From: Desulfurococcales archaeon | GTDB taxonomy: Archaea > Thermoproteota > Thermoprotei_A > Sulfolobales > Desulfurococcaceae | Direction: 5' to 3' | Assembly (NCBI GenBank): GCA_027002875.1 | Contig: JALWZC010000065.1 | Location: 22,965 to 60,368 of the forward strand | Length of the DNA stretch: 37,404 nt | In this document: positions 28,995 through 37,404 of the stretch, piece after piece | Layout: each line of letters begins with the position of its first letter | Position numbering within the stretch: position 1 is the stretch's first letter | The notes under the pieces: model-generated | Database searches by the model: none | What the model saw: the letters and a program-made list of their open reading frames with translations, nothing else | Told to the model about the DNA's origin: nothing | Made by a program: the position numbers and the translations under genes

Positions 28995-30779
28995 TTAAGC
29001 TGGTTGTGTTAGTGTTCCAAGTACTCCCTGGAATAGTGGTGATGCATAGAATAATAGTAGTGTTATAAGTGTTAGTATTACTGCGTGTTTAAAGCCCATA
29101 GCGATCGAGCCTGATGAAACCTTTCCAGCTACGAGACCCATGAGGTAGGTGTTTAGGACTATTGCGGGCATAACTGTAGCCGCCGCCTGATAATATGATC
29201 CTCCGGCTCCCAGCTGGATTGAACCCATGAAGGCCGCCATCATGATCACTGTTGCAGCTGCTAGTATTGAGCCCATGTAGGGTACTATGAGTAGCGTCCT
29301 TAGATTCCTCTTTTTCTCCTCTTCTATTGCTTCAACGCTTTCAGCGAACCATGATAGATGCTCCATTATCTCTATGCTTCCACCGCCTACTTCGATAGTG
29401 TCTGTCATTATGAATAACAGTACCTTTGCCCTCCAAATAATTATTTTCTTAAATAGATCATCCATGATCCTCGATAATGGTACTCCTAGGCTTAAGTGTA
29501 AAGCCATGCGTTTAAGATATTTTGTGAATACCCCGTAGCTTCTACGGGATAATTCTATGATGCTCCTCTCGGGTGAGAGGCCTGTTTTCCTAACCTCTAC
29601 TAGGTCTCTGAGGAACCTCGTAATCCCATTTATTACCTTGTACTCCCTCCCAAGGTATTCAGCATAGATCATTGATGGTAGTGTTGCTATGATCAATGCT
29701 GTCGATAAGGCTATTGATGATAAGAAGTAGCTTGGAATATTCAAGTCCTTCGCGGGACCAACTAAGAAATTGTATAGTCCGGATACTAGGAAGCTGTTTC
29801 TCAACTGGTTTCCGGGTGGTAGTACTGCTGGTAATAGGATGCCGAATACTGTTAAGTAGGCTGTCAATGGAATTGTTACTCCGCCGAACATTATATATGG
29901 GCGGTAATCTATCCATGGCTCTTTGTACTGCATTACATCGGTTAGATATATTATCATGCCCGAGATCATCGGTAGCAGGATATACATCATTAGAAACATG
30001 GATGCCGGCGAGATTCCGAAGGATAGGGTTCCAGCATAGGATATTGTTACAAAGTACATTACCGACATACTGATGAGTGTAAGCAATACGAGTGCTAGGT
30101 AGGCTTCCAGTAGTCCGGATAGTCTGTCCGATATTATCTTCATCTTAACAAGGATCTCCGAGAAGAGTAGGCGGGCTTTCTTAACGAGGTAGTCTACAAC
30201 GTCTCCACCGGCTCTAACAGTTGTAACGTATCCCATTAATAGGTCTCTAACGGTTGCACTAGGCGTTCTCTGTGCTAGTATTGAGAAAGCCGATAATGGG
30301 TCTCTTCCCAGAACCCTTACCAGTAGTATGAATCTCTGGCTAAGCTCAGCACTTTTAGTGAATACTCTACGGCTCCTAGTAATCCTCTCAAAGGCTACAT
30401 AGGGTGACAGCCCACTCATAACCATCATGCTTAGATAAGCAACCGTGTATGGGAATTCACCCTCAATCCCTCCGGCCCGGCTACTGCCGATTAACGCTGG
30501 TAGGTATACTAGGAACAGGAAGCCTAGGAAGGGGAATAGTACTAGTATAGGGATCGCCAGGTAGAATCCCAGCAGGGCAGAAACAATGCTTAACAGTATT
30601 GTTAAGAGAAACAATAGGAGGGTTGCAAATGCTATAAATGAAGCATAGACTTCGGGGTAAAGGTGTATACCGCTTTTACGTATTTCATCCGAGATCTGAG
30701 GGTATAATTCGAGTATTTTACGTCCGGGGCGTTCAAAATACCTATAAACCCAGTCCCAGAAACTCAACCCACTGAACAC
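28995..30779 (-). CDS. Archaeal TadC/FlaJ-like pilus assembly membrane protein (tandem T2SF domains)
   Basis: 594 aa with two T2SF-like halves (LSMMVMSGLSPYVAFERI...FRDLLMGYVTTVRAGGD and LVEVRKTGLSPERSIIEL...VGGGSIEIMEHLSWFAE) and many TM segments. Confidence 0.88.
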   Translation of the reverse strand: MFSGLSFWDWVYRYFERPGRKILELYPQISDEIRKSGIHLYPEVYASFIAFATLLLFLLTILLSIVSALLGFYLAIPILVLFPFLGFLFLVYLPALIGSSRAGGIEGEFPYTVAYLSMMVMSGLSPYVAFERITRSRRVFTKSAELSQRFILLVRVLGRDPLSAFSILAQRTPSATVRDLLMGYVTTVRAGGDVVDYLVKKARLLFSEILVKMKIISDRLSGLLEAYLALVLLTLISMSVMYFVTISYAGTLSFGISPASMFLMMYILLPMISGMIIYLTDVMQYKEPWIDYRPYIMFGGVTIPLTAYLTVFGILLPAVLPPGNQLRNSFLVSGLYNFLVGPAKDLNIPSYFLSSIALSTALIIATLPSMIYAEYLGREYKVINGITRFLRDLVEVRKTGLSPERSIIELSRRSYGVFTKYLKRMALHLSLGVPLSRIMDDLFKKIIIWRAKVLLFIMTDTIEVGGGSIEIMEHLSWFAESVEAIEEEKKRNLRTLLIVPYMGSILAAATVIMMAAFMGSIQLGAGGSYYQAAATVMPAIVLNTYLMGLVAGKVSSGSIAMGFKHAVILTLITLLLFYASPLFQGVLGTLTQPA

Positions 30780-30864
30780 CTATTTACCCAGAGCATATCT
30801 CCTCATTATATATAGTATTGAACAAAGTAATCCCTTATATCTCCATCCAAGAGTTTAGAGTGTG

Positions 30865-30882
30865 GGAATAAATATTTACTCC
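30865..30882. promoter_or_regulatory. Near-perfect 18-bp inverted repeat GGAATAAATATTTACTCC in the divergent pilus intergenic region
   Basis: Half-sites GGAATAAAT / GGAGTAAAT differ at one base; AT-rich TATA-like centre; between divergent starts at 30779 and 30974. Confidence 0.4.
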
Positions 30883-30973
30883 GCTCTAGTTAATTCTATA
30901 CCATAACGGAAACCGGTAACAACGTATACATGCACAAATATAATAACCGATAAGCAGGGTGTATTTATAGGCC

Positions 30974-33900
30974 TTGGAATCCCTTAAGAAGATATTTCGG
31001 CTTTCCCGAGGTGCTCGGAGGCCTAAGCCGGCTGTTATTTCTAAGCGGGAAGAGCTTCGCGAAGAAATTGTTAAATCTATTGTTGCACCAGCTGGGCCTG
31101 TTCAGATTGCTGAGCGTGATCCCAGCTGGAGGATTATTGAAAGCTACTATATCTATAAGCCTTTCGTTAAAATCGTTATTGCTGAAACGGATACTGGGCC
31201 CCGCTATTTCGTTGAGGAGTATGGTTTAACTCCCGCGGACAACGAGGTTTTGAAGAAGCTTACACAGATCCTTATAGATGAGATCAAGCCTCCTACGAGG
31301 CCTGAGGATATAAAGGATCTTAAAGGCTACGTGTTCAGGGAAGCCGAGCGTATAGCTGAGAAGTATAAGAACAAGCTGGGCTTAATTGGTAGTAGGAGGA
31401 TTAAGCTACTCTACTATATTGAACGGAACCTTCTAGGTTACGGACCTATTGATCCATTACTTAAGGACCCCAATATTGAGGATATTTCTTGTAATGGTAT
31501 TGGTATACCCATATATGTTTGGCACAAGAAGTACGAGAGTATACCGACGAATATAACTTTCGTAGAGGAAGACTATCTTAACGAGTTTATTATGAAAATG
31601 GCGCATATGGCTGGTAAGCATATTAGTATAGCTTTCCCAATACTCGACGCAATGCTTCCAGAGAAACATAGGCTAGCTGCAACCTTCGGCCGGGAAGTAT
31701 CTGTTAAGGGGCCTAGTTTTACCATTCGTAAGTTCCGCGAGAGGCCCTTCAGTGTAACCGAGATCATAAAGTCGGGCGAGATCAATAGCCTAGTAGCCGC
31801 TTATATATGGACGCTCATCGAGCATGGTAAGACCGCGATGATTGCTGGAGGTACCGGTACTGGTAAGAGTTTTCCGGGAGACACACTGATCCCTATATTA
31901 GTTAATGGTAGACCTGCTATAACGCGTGCAAAGGATCTATACAGTCTTGTTAATAGCCGGGAGTACCGTGTCGGAGAGCACTATGTTAAAGATGTTGACG
32001 GCGATATACGGATCCTGAGCGTCGGGAGAGACTATAGGATCGGTTGGCGCCGGGTTAGGAAAGTTATTAGGCACCGCGATAATAGGCCCTTAGTTAGGGT
32101 TGTAACAGATTCCTCCATAATCACTACAACGATAGATCACAACTTTATAAAGATCGATCCGGAAACGATGGAGCTAATACCGGTAAGAGCTGGAGAGCTA
32201 CGCGAAGGGGATTGGATAGTTAATTCCTGGCTAGACCTAGAGTATATGGGTGGAGAACTATCACTAGATGAAGCAGTCTTTCTGGGAATATGGATTGGCG
32301 CTGGATACTTAATGGAGGATGGCGTTATTGGTTTAAAGCATCGTAGCAAACCTCTAGTTGAAAAGTATAGATTCCTAGTACGGAAACTCTATAGTACAGA
32401 TCCACGGGTAAAGCTGGAGGGCAGGTATTATAGGGTAGAATTCACCAATTATAAGTTATTCAATGAACTACGGGAACTTGTGGAAAACAAGGATTCAATC
32501 CCAGTCATCATTAACAGAATAATCTTCGCCAAGGATAAATCCTACATAATAGGTTTCATGGCCGGCTTAACAGAGACTAGTAGTAGTATAATTATCGACA
32601 ACCATAATGGCGAGATCAAGGCACAGATTATATATAGTTTTGAGTCGAAGCACTTGTTAAACCTTGTCAGTTACTTATTAAAGAGGCTTAGGATTAAGCA
32701 TAGGGTAAGTGTAGAGGGAGAAGTGTATAAGGTTGCTGTTAAGGAACCCTATATGCTTAAACTTTTAGAATACATGATGGAATACTTCACGACTAGTGAA
32801 ATGAGGGAATTCGTCAGTAAGATAAAGGACATGATCAGTAGGTTTAGTGGTAGGGAAGATAAGGATAGTGAGGCTTCTCAGCTATATAGAGAAAAGGATG
32901 GTATTGGTCTATCCATGCTTGCTAAGTTAGCTGATACCGATATCCTGCTTGAGGAGGTTAAGAGCATCGAGTATGTTGATCCATCGAATGATTTCCTCTA
33001 CGATTTAGAGGTTGAGGATACCCATAACTTTGTGATCGGGCAGATCGGTTGGAGGCTGAACCATAACACGACTCTGTTAAACGTTGTATCAATGTTTATA
33101 AGGCCCGGAATGAAGATCGTAACGATCGAGGATACGCCGGAGATAAATCTACCACATCCTAACTGGGTACAATTAACGAGTCGTGAAAGCTACCTCGTTG
33201 GATCACAGGCTGCTGGAACTAATATTAGACTATTCGACCTCGTAAAACTCAGCTTAAGATACCGTCCCGACTACATAATCGTCGGAGAGATTCGTGGAGA
33301 AGAAGCATTCGTATTATTCCAAGCTATGGCCAGCGTCTCCCATGACACACCGGTCCTCTTAAAGGATGATGCTGGCCATATATCCCTTGTAAAGATCGGA
33401 GAGTTTATCGATAAGTTTTACAATGTTGGAGAGGAGAGGATCGCTAAACCTGTTGAAGGATACTATGTGTTAAGCCATAACGGCTACAATGCTGTATGGA
33501 AACCTGTAAAGTACGTATTGAGGCACAGCACTGATGAGATATATGAGATAGAATACGAGGGTGGGGGTAGACTCGAAGCAACTGGAAGCCATAGCGTCTT
33601 CGTATTAGACCCTGATACCCTTGATATCGTTGAAAAACCCGTCTCGCTGCTGGGAAGTGGAGACTACCTAGTATCGTTTAATGGTGTAGAAAGAGATGAA
33701 GACTATCAGGAGATCAATGTAGTGAAGCTAGTTATGGATTATGACGATGTCTACGTTGACAATATCCCTGAGGAAATCAAGAAGTATACTAATGGTAAGA
33801 ACCCAATACCGCTACAAAAGTACACTGTATTGAAGAGTAAGGCTATGGTAGATGACAGTGATTTAAGGATAAAACTGCTGCGGAGTAAATACTCATTACC

Positions 33901-35383
33901 CCCCATGCTCGTCCTAGACGAGGATCTAGCCTACGTGTTTGGAGCCTATACTGCTTATGGATGTGTGAAAGAGTATAAGGAGAAGCGTATATGTTTCGCA
34001 TTCAGTAAAGGAGAGGAAGAGATTGCAAGTAGAGTACTCGATATAATAGAGAGGAAGTTTAATATAAAGCCTACTATAAATGATCGCGGAACCCATGTTA
34101 TATACGAGTTCAACCATACCCTACTAGCCACCGTCTTCGAGAAACTACTGGGGAGGAAGCCGGGTGAAAAGAAGATCCCGGAGATTCTCTGGAGATCACC
34201 AGTAAATGTCGTTAGGTCGTTTTTTGAAGGGTTAAAAGCTGATCAGCGAAGAACTCATCGGGGAAGCTATGCTTCATATAGTACTGCTAACAAGGACCTT
34301 GCATATCAGCTGTTATGGCTGGCTAGATATAAGGGATTATACTCGGAACTTGTAGTAAAGCATGCGGGTAAGGATAGAGGCGGAACTTACTATAATGTTC
34401 TCGTATACCTTGATGAAAATCTTAGAAAAATCAATGCTTCTGAAAGAATTCCCGTTAAACCATTGATTAGGCTAATCAAACTATCTAAGCCTAGATCCAT
34501 CCCTTACGAATTAACCCGTATTAGAGAAAGAGAATTCATATCCCGGAGAACAGCGAGGGAAGTCTTAGAATGGATCAAGAAGAACGGGACATTCACAGAT
34601 ACAAGTAGAAGCTATATGAAGAAGATAAAAGAGCTTATCGAAAGTAATCTAACCATACATAAGGTTAAGAATATCAGGAAAAAAACTTATCACGGATACG
34701 TCTACGACATCTCAGTACCAGAAACAGAATCATTCTACGGCGGAAACATTCCAATCCTACTCCACAACACCGGCCACGGCGGATTATCCACCCTGCACGC
34801 TGAAACGCTTGATTATGCTATTAAGAGGTTGACTAGTCCGCCGATGAATATTAGTCCGCCGTATATTAAGTTGATGAATATCTTTATTCACTTGAAGCGT
34901 GTAATTACGCGTATTGAGAAGGGTGTTATTCGTGTCGAGCGCCGCGTTACTACTGTGCAGGAGGTTGCTGATTATGGTAAGTATATCGAGATCGCACACT
35001 GGGATCCCAAGACTGATCAGTTCAAGGTTCGCTTCGAGGATAGTATTCATTTAAGAGATATAGCTGATAAACGTGGGCTCGATCTCGAGGATATCATAGA
35101 CGAGATTTATCGTAAAGCCACTGTGTTGAATTGGATGATTCTGAAGAATATATTCAACGTATGGGATGTATCGAGGATAATATTCGACTACTACTACGAT
35201 CCCGCTACCGTTTATAAGAGAGCTGTCGAAGAACTAGAAGAAGCCGGGCGGGAAGCTGCGATACCAGCAATAACTACTACACGGGAGGAAATTGGGGAGA
35301 CGGAAGAGCTTGTAACCGGTACTAAGGAGATGGGTGAGGCTACAAAAGAATTATTCGAGCGGACGCGGGAGCTTGGAAAGTAG
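30974..35383 (+). CDS. Type II/IV secretion-family (TadA/GspE-like) pilus ATPase precursor interrupted by two inteins
   Basis: Extein: LGYGPIDPLLKDPNIEDISCNG, GGTGTGK-[intein]-TTLLNVVSMFIRPGMKIVTIEDTPEINLPHPNWVQL, RPDYIIVGEIRGEEAFVLFQAMA-[intein]-TGHGGLSTLHAE. TTG start. 1469 aa precursor, 590 aa after removal of the two inteins. Confidence 0.93.
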   Translation: MESLKKIFRLSRGARRPKPAVISKREELREEIVKSIVAPAGPVQIAERDPSWRIIESYYIYKPFVKIVIAETDTGPRYFVEEYGLTPADNEVLKKLTQILIDEIKPPTRPEDIKDLKGYVFREAERIAEKYKNKLGLIGSRRIKLLYYIERNLLGYGPIDPLLKDPNIEDISCNGIGIPIYVWHKKYESIPTNITFVEEDYLNEFIMKMAHMAGKHISIAFPILDAMLPEKHRLAATFGREVSVKGPSFTIRKFRERPFSVTEIIKSGEINSLVAAYIWTLIEHGKTAMIAGGTGTGKSFPGDTLIPILVNGRPAITRAKDLYSLVNSREYRVGEHYVKDVDGDIRILSVGRDYRIGWRRVRKVIRHRDNRPLVRVVTDSSIITTTIDHNFIKIDPETMELIPVRAGELREGDWIVNSWLDLEYMGGELSLDEAVFLGIWIGAGYLMEDGVIGLKHRSKPLVEKYRFLVRKLYSTDPRVKLEGRYYRVEFTNYKLFNELRELVENKDSIPVIINRIIFAKDKSYIIGFMAGLTETSSSIIIDNHNGEIKAQIIYSFESKHLLNLVSYLLKRLRIKHRVSVEGEVYKVAVKEPYMLKLLEYMMEYFTTSEMREFVSKIKDMISRFSGREDKDSEASQLYREKDGIGLSMLAKLADTDILLEEVKSIEYVDPSNDFLYDLEVEDTHNFVIGQIGWRLNHNTTLLNVVSMFIRPGMKIVTIEDTPEINLPHPNWVQLTSRESYLVGSQAAGTNIRLFDLVKLSLRYRPDYIIVGEIRGEEAFVLFQAMASVSHDTPVLLKDDAGHISLVKIGEFIDKFYNVGEERIAKPVEGYYVLSHNGYNAVWKPVKYVLRHSTDEIYEIEYEGGGRLEATGSHSVFVLDPDTLDIVEKPVSLLGSGDYLVSFNGVERDEDYQEINVVKLVMDYDDVYVDNIPEEIKKYTNGKNPIPLQKYTVLKSKAMVDDSDLRIKLLRSKYSLPPMLVLDEDLAYVFGAYTAYGCVKEYKEKRICFAFSKGEEEIASRVLDIIERKFNIKPTINDRGTHVIYEFNHTLLATVFEKLLGRKPGEKKIPEILWRSPVNVVRSFFEGLKADQRRTHRGSYASYSTANKDLAYQLLWLARYKGLYSELVVKHAGKDRGGTYYNVLVYLDENLRKINASERIPVKPLIRLIKLSKPRSIPYELTRIREREFISRRTAREVLEWIKKNGTFTDTSRSYMKKIKELIESNLTIHKVKNIRKKTYHGYVYDISVPETESFYGGNIPILLHNTGHGGLSTLHAETLDYAIKRLTSPPMNISPPYIKLMNIFIHLKRVITRIEKGVIRVERRVTTVQEVADYGKYIEIAHWDPKTDQFKVRFEDSIHLRDIADKRGLDLEDIIDEIYRKATVLNWMILKNIFNVWDVSRIIFDYYYDPATVYKRAVEELEEAGREAAIPAITTTREEIGETEELVTGTKEMGEATKELFERTRELGK
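31868..33067 (+). mobile_element. Intein 1 (400 aa), inserted in the Walker A motif, with degenerate LAGLIDADG domain
   Basis: Starts S1 (SFPGDTLIPILVNG, block A), block B TTTIDHNFI, block F FLYDLEVEDTHNFV, ends RLNHN followed by T+1; removal restores GGTGTGKTTLLN. LAGLIDADG-like motifs FLGIWIGAGYL and FMAGLTETSS. Confidence 0.92.
33332..34768 (+). mobile_element. Intein 2 (479 aa), inserted before the GHGGLSTLHA motif, with degenerate LAGLIDADG domain
   Basis: Starts S1 (SVSHDTPVLL), block B ATGSHSVFVLD, block F YHGYVYDISVPETESFYGG, ends ILLHN followed by T+1; removal restores FQAMATGHGGLSTLHAE. LAGLIDADG-like motifs VFGAYTAYGCV and FFEGLKADQR. Confidence 0.92.
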
Positions 35384-35393
35384 TTTAAGCCCT

Positions 35394-36275
35394 TCATGGC
35401 CCAAATAATGTTTCAGCAATCTCCACCTCGAATTCACAGAAACTATGCATTTTATTAATACATTTCTTTTCCGAAACTACTACCCTCCTACCAGTCATCC
35501 TCCTGAAGAAAGCTTCGATTAAAGCCTCCGTTATGTATCCAGTCTTCATATTGAAGTGATATTTCCTCAATCCCCGGCACTCAATTGCACCCTTTCTGAA
35601 GATTACTATATACTTCCTGCCCATGCTCACTTCTTGAACATCGACTCTACCGAAACCAGTCGCTACCAAGAAGGATTTAAATAACTCGATCAGCGCTCTA
35701 TACTGCTCCTCGATACTTCCTTCCTCCGACACATACCGAGAGATATAGTCGAATAACGTCTCGCCAATAGCCCTTCCAAGCATTGCTGTATGGCTCAAGT
35801 ACCCTGTTTCAGCAATTGGCACCGACCTTCCACCCCTAGTCATGATATAGTAAGCATACTTCGCGATCATTTCTTCAGTAAACAATAAGGCTGGAACATC
35901 AACGAATTTTATCTCCCTATACTCTGGTATTACGTAGCCGTAGTTAGGCAAATAATATTCTACTTCGAGAACATCATCTAAACTCGTTATTTTCTCCTTT
36001 ATACTATCGGAGCATTCTTTATCACAATTCGATACTAGTATGTAGAAATAGGTTGTATCTTCAGACGGTTTCTCCGGAACCCCGATCTTTTCAATATTCT
36101 TGCCGGCTTCAGCTATTATTGATGAAACCCCAGCTAATACGCCGGGTTTATTATAGGATTTGATCATGAATAATGATGCTTTTTTATCTTTAACCTCTAT
36201 AACAGTATCGACATGGTAGCTTGGAGGTACCTTTTTGGTTTTAGGAGATATAATAAAGCGAAGTACCTCCGGCAT
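35394..36275 (-). CDS. ACT domain + V4R (4-vinyl reductase-like) domain sensor/regulatory protein
   Basis: N-part SLFMIKSYNKPGVLAGVSSIIAEAGKNIEKIG (ACT); C-part FGRVDVQEVSMGRKYIVIFRKGAIECRG...GYITEALIEAFFRRMTGRRVVVSEKKCINKMHSFCEFEV (V4R). Confidence 0.85.
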   Translation of the reverse strand: MPEVLRFIISPKTKKVPPSYHVDTVIEVKDKKASLFMIKSYNKPGVLAGVSSIIAEAGKNIEKIGVPEKPSEDTTYFYILVSNCDKECSDSIKEKITSLDDVLEVEYYLPNYGYVIPEYREIKFVDVPALLFTEEMIAKYAYYIMTRGGRSVPIAETGYLSHTAMLGRAIGETLFDYISRYVSEEGSIEEQYRALIELFKSFLVATGFGRVDVQEVSMGRKYIVIFRKGAIECRGLRKYHFNMKTGYITEALIEAFFRRMTGRRVVVSEKKCINKMHSFCEFEVEIAETLFGP

Positions 36276-36373
36276 ATAATCCCCAAGTTTAAAATTCTTC
36301 AGATAATAATATTATTGAAGATTATGGTTTAAATATGTATCATCATACCGGTGTTGTAGCCTCATAATATAAA

Positions 36374-37186
36374 CTATTTCTTAACCTCCTTAACCTCAAT
36401 CCTATAAGGGATATCGAGGTCAAGCATTGATAGTATAAGGTCTACATCGCCTGCAAGAACATCTTCCAGTTTGTCGACTTTACATCTACTAAACAATCCC
36501 TTCTTAGTCACGAATACCTTAAGCGCTAAAACACCCCTACTAAGCTCTATTTTAACATCAATTGTTTTACAGCCATAGAAGGGTGCTACTTCCTGTAATT
36601 CACTAGTAATCCTATCGAGGAATTCTTTAAGCTTCTTGGAGAATTCAAGTATAACCGGCTTACCCTCTTCGCTCCGCGCTTTCTCCCCGAGCTTCTTCTC
36701 CGTTTTTTCCTCCCGCTTAGTCCTCAGTTCTGCATAGATTCTTCTAGGTGTTTCCCGCGTAACATCTTCTCGGAACTCTTTCTGTACTTCGAACAGCTTG
36801 AAGGAGAGGGGTTTAATCCTTGAAGCTAGGATGAGTGTGGCGAGAGGCCTTAAACCCACTACCCTCTTACTAGTCTTGGGATCTGATACTGCTGTAGAAA
36901 CTATTCTTCCGTGATCTATGTATATGAGGAACCTCTTCCCCTCGAGATTAGTTGTTAAGAGTATTTCCTTATCCTTGCCTAACTCATATATTTTCTTGAA
37001 GTCTTCGTATGAAATAGTTATTTTCCGGACAAACTTGCTGCGCATTAATAATTGTGCTTCGAAAGTTATGTCTTTTAATACGTCTATTCTCTTAGTATCT
37101 ATAGGCATACTTGCAATTATCTCGTATACTTCTCTTTCTTCATCGCTTGACAAATACTTCCACCGGGCTAACACTAGATAATACAT
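36374..37186 (-). CDS. Hypothetical protein with charged central linker
   Basis: 270-aa ORF; RTKREEKTEKKLGEKARSEEGK linker between two folded-looking regions. Confidence 0.65.
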   Translation of the reverse strand: MYYLVLARWKYLSSDEEREVYEIIASMPIDTKRIDVLKDITFEAQLLMRSKFVRKITISYEDFKKIYELGKDKEILLTTNLEGKRFLIYIDHGRIVSTAVSDPKTSKRVVGLRPLATLILASRIKPLSFKLFEVQKEFREDVTRETPRRIYAELRTKREEKTEKKLGEKARSEEGKPVILEFSKKLKEFLDRITSELQEVAPFYGCKTIDVKIELSRGVLALKVFVTKKGLFSRCKVDKLEDVLAGDVDLILSMLDLDIPYRIEVKEVKK

Positions 37187-37230
37187 ATCATTAAATACGT
37201 GGACTTAAACAACTATAATGCTAGGCCGCA

Positions 37231-37404
37231 CTAAATAATAATTGTCTCATCAACTATATTAATAAAGAGCTTCTCTTCAGCAGTTTTAAGAACGTTATTC
37301 GGGAGGAAAAGTACTAGTCTAATATCACCCTTCCCCGCCTCATTGATGAGGGAGGCCGCTAACGCTAATTCCCTTACTAGTTTATAGGTTTTCTCTATAC
37401 CCAT
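37231..37404 (-). CDS. Small hypothetical protein, or C-terminal part of a gene continuing past the right edge
   Basis: Manual translation MGIEKTYKLVRELALAASLINEAGKGDIRLVLFLPNNVLKTAEEKLFINIVDETIII*; upstream sequence lies outside the window. Confidence 0.5.
   Translation of the reverse strand: MGIEKTYKLVRELALAASLINEAGKGDIRLVLFLPNNVLKTAEEKLFINIVDETIII

Noticed and set aside
1-37404. CRISPR array or transposase/IS element
   Set aside because: No regularly spaced repeats and no transposase-like ORF were seen despite the CARF-like gene; the only mobile-type elements recognised are the two inteins.

Overview
This looks like a chromosomal window from a crenarchaeon, probably Desulfurococcales-like. 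The lineage is inferred from gene content and codon style, not proven. Genes are dense and mostly leaderless or short-spaced, with frequent TTG/GTG starts. No rRNA, tRNA, CRISPR array or transposon was recognised. Housekeeping or conserved genes include a DEAD/DUF1998 (MrfA-like) helicase, a TldD/TldE pair, BirA-type biotin ligase, a YkgJ-like Cys-cluster protein, NMN adenylyltransferase, an M50 metalloprotease, an HD-domain phosphohydrolase, a TrkA-N K+ channel and an ACT+V4R sensor-like protein. The accessory core (about 20.7-35.4 kb) is a type IV pilus-like locus: a TadC/FlaJ-like tandem membrane protein, at least seven membrane-anchored pilin-like or surface proteins (one carrying a DUF2341-like domain), and a divergent secretion ATPase. 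The main observations are: (1) the ATPase carries two full-length inteins, placed exactly in the Walker A P-loop (GGTGTGK^T) and just before the GHGGLSTLHA motif; splicing residues look intact, but the catalytic acids of the LAGLIDADG motifs look replaced, so both appear homing-dead; (2) two pilin-locus genes are each broken at the junction between the N-terminal transmembrane helix and the extracellular domain, one by an in-frame TGA and one by a frameshift repairable with one extra G; neither N-terminal fragment is in the supplied ORF track; (3) an unlisted minus-strand ORF running off the left edge looks like a CARF-like plus PIN-domain protein, i.e. a candidate cyclic-oligoadenylate-responsive nuclease.
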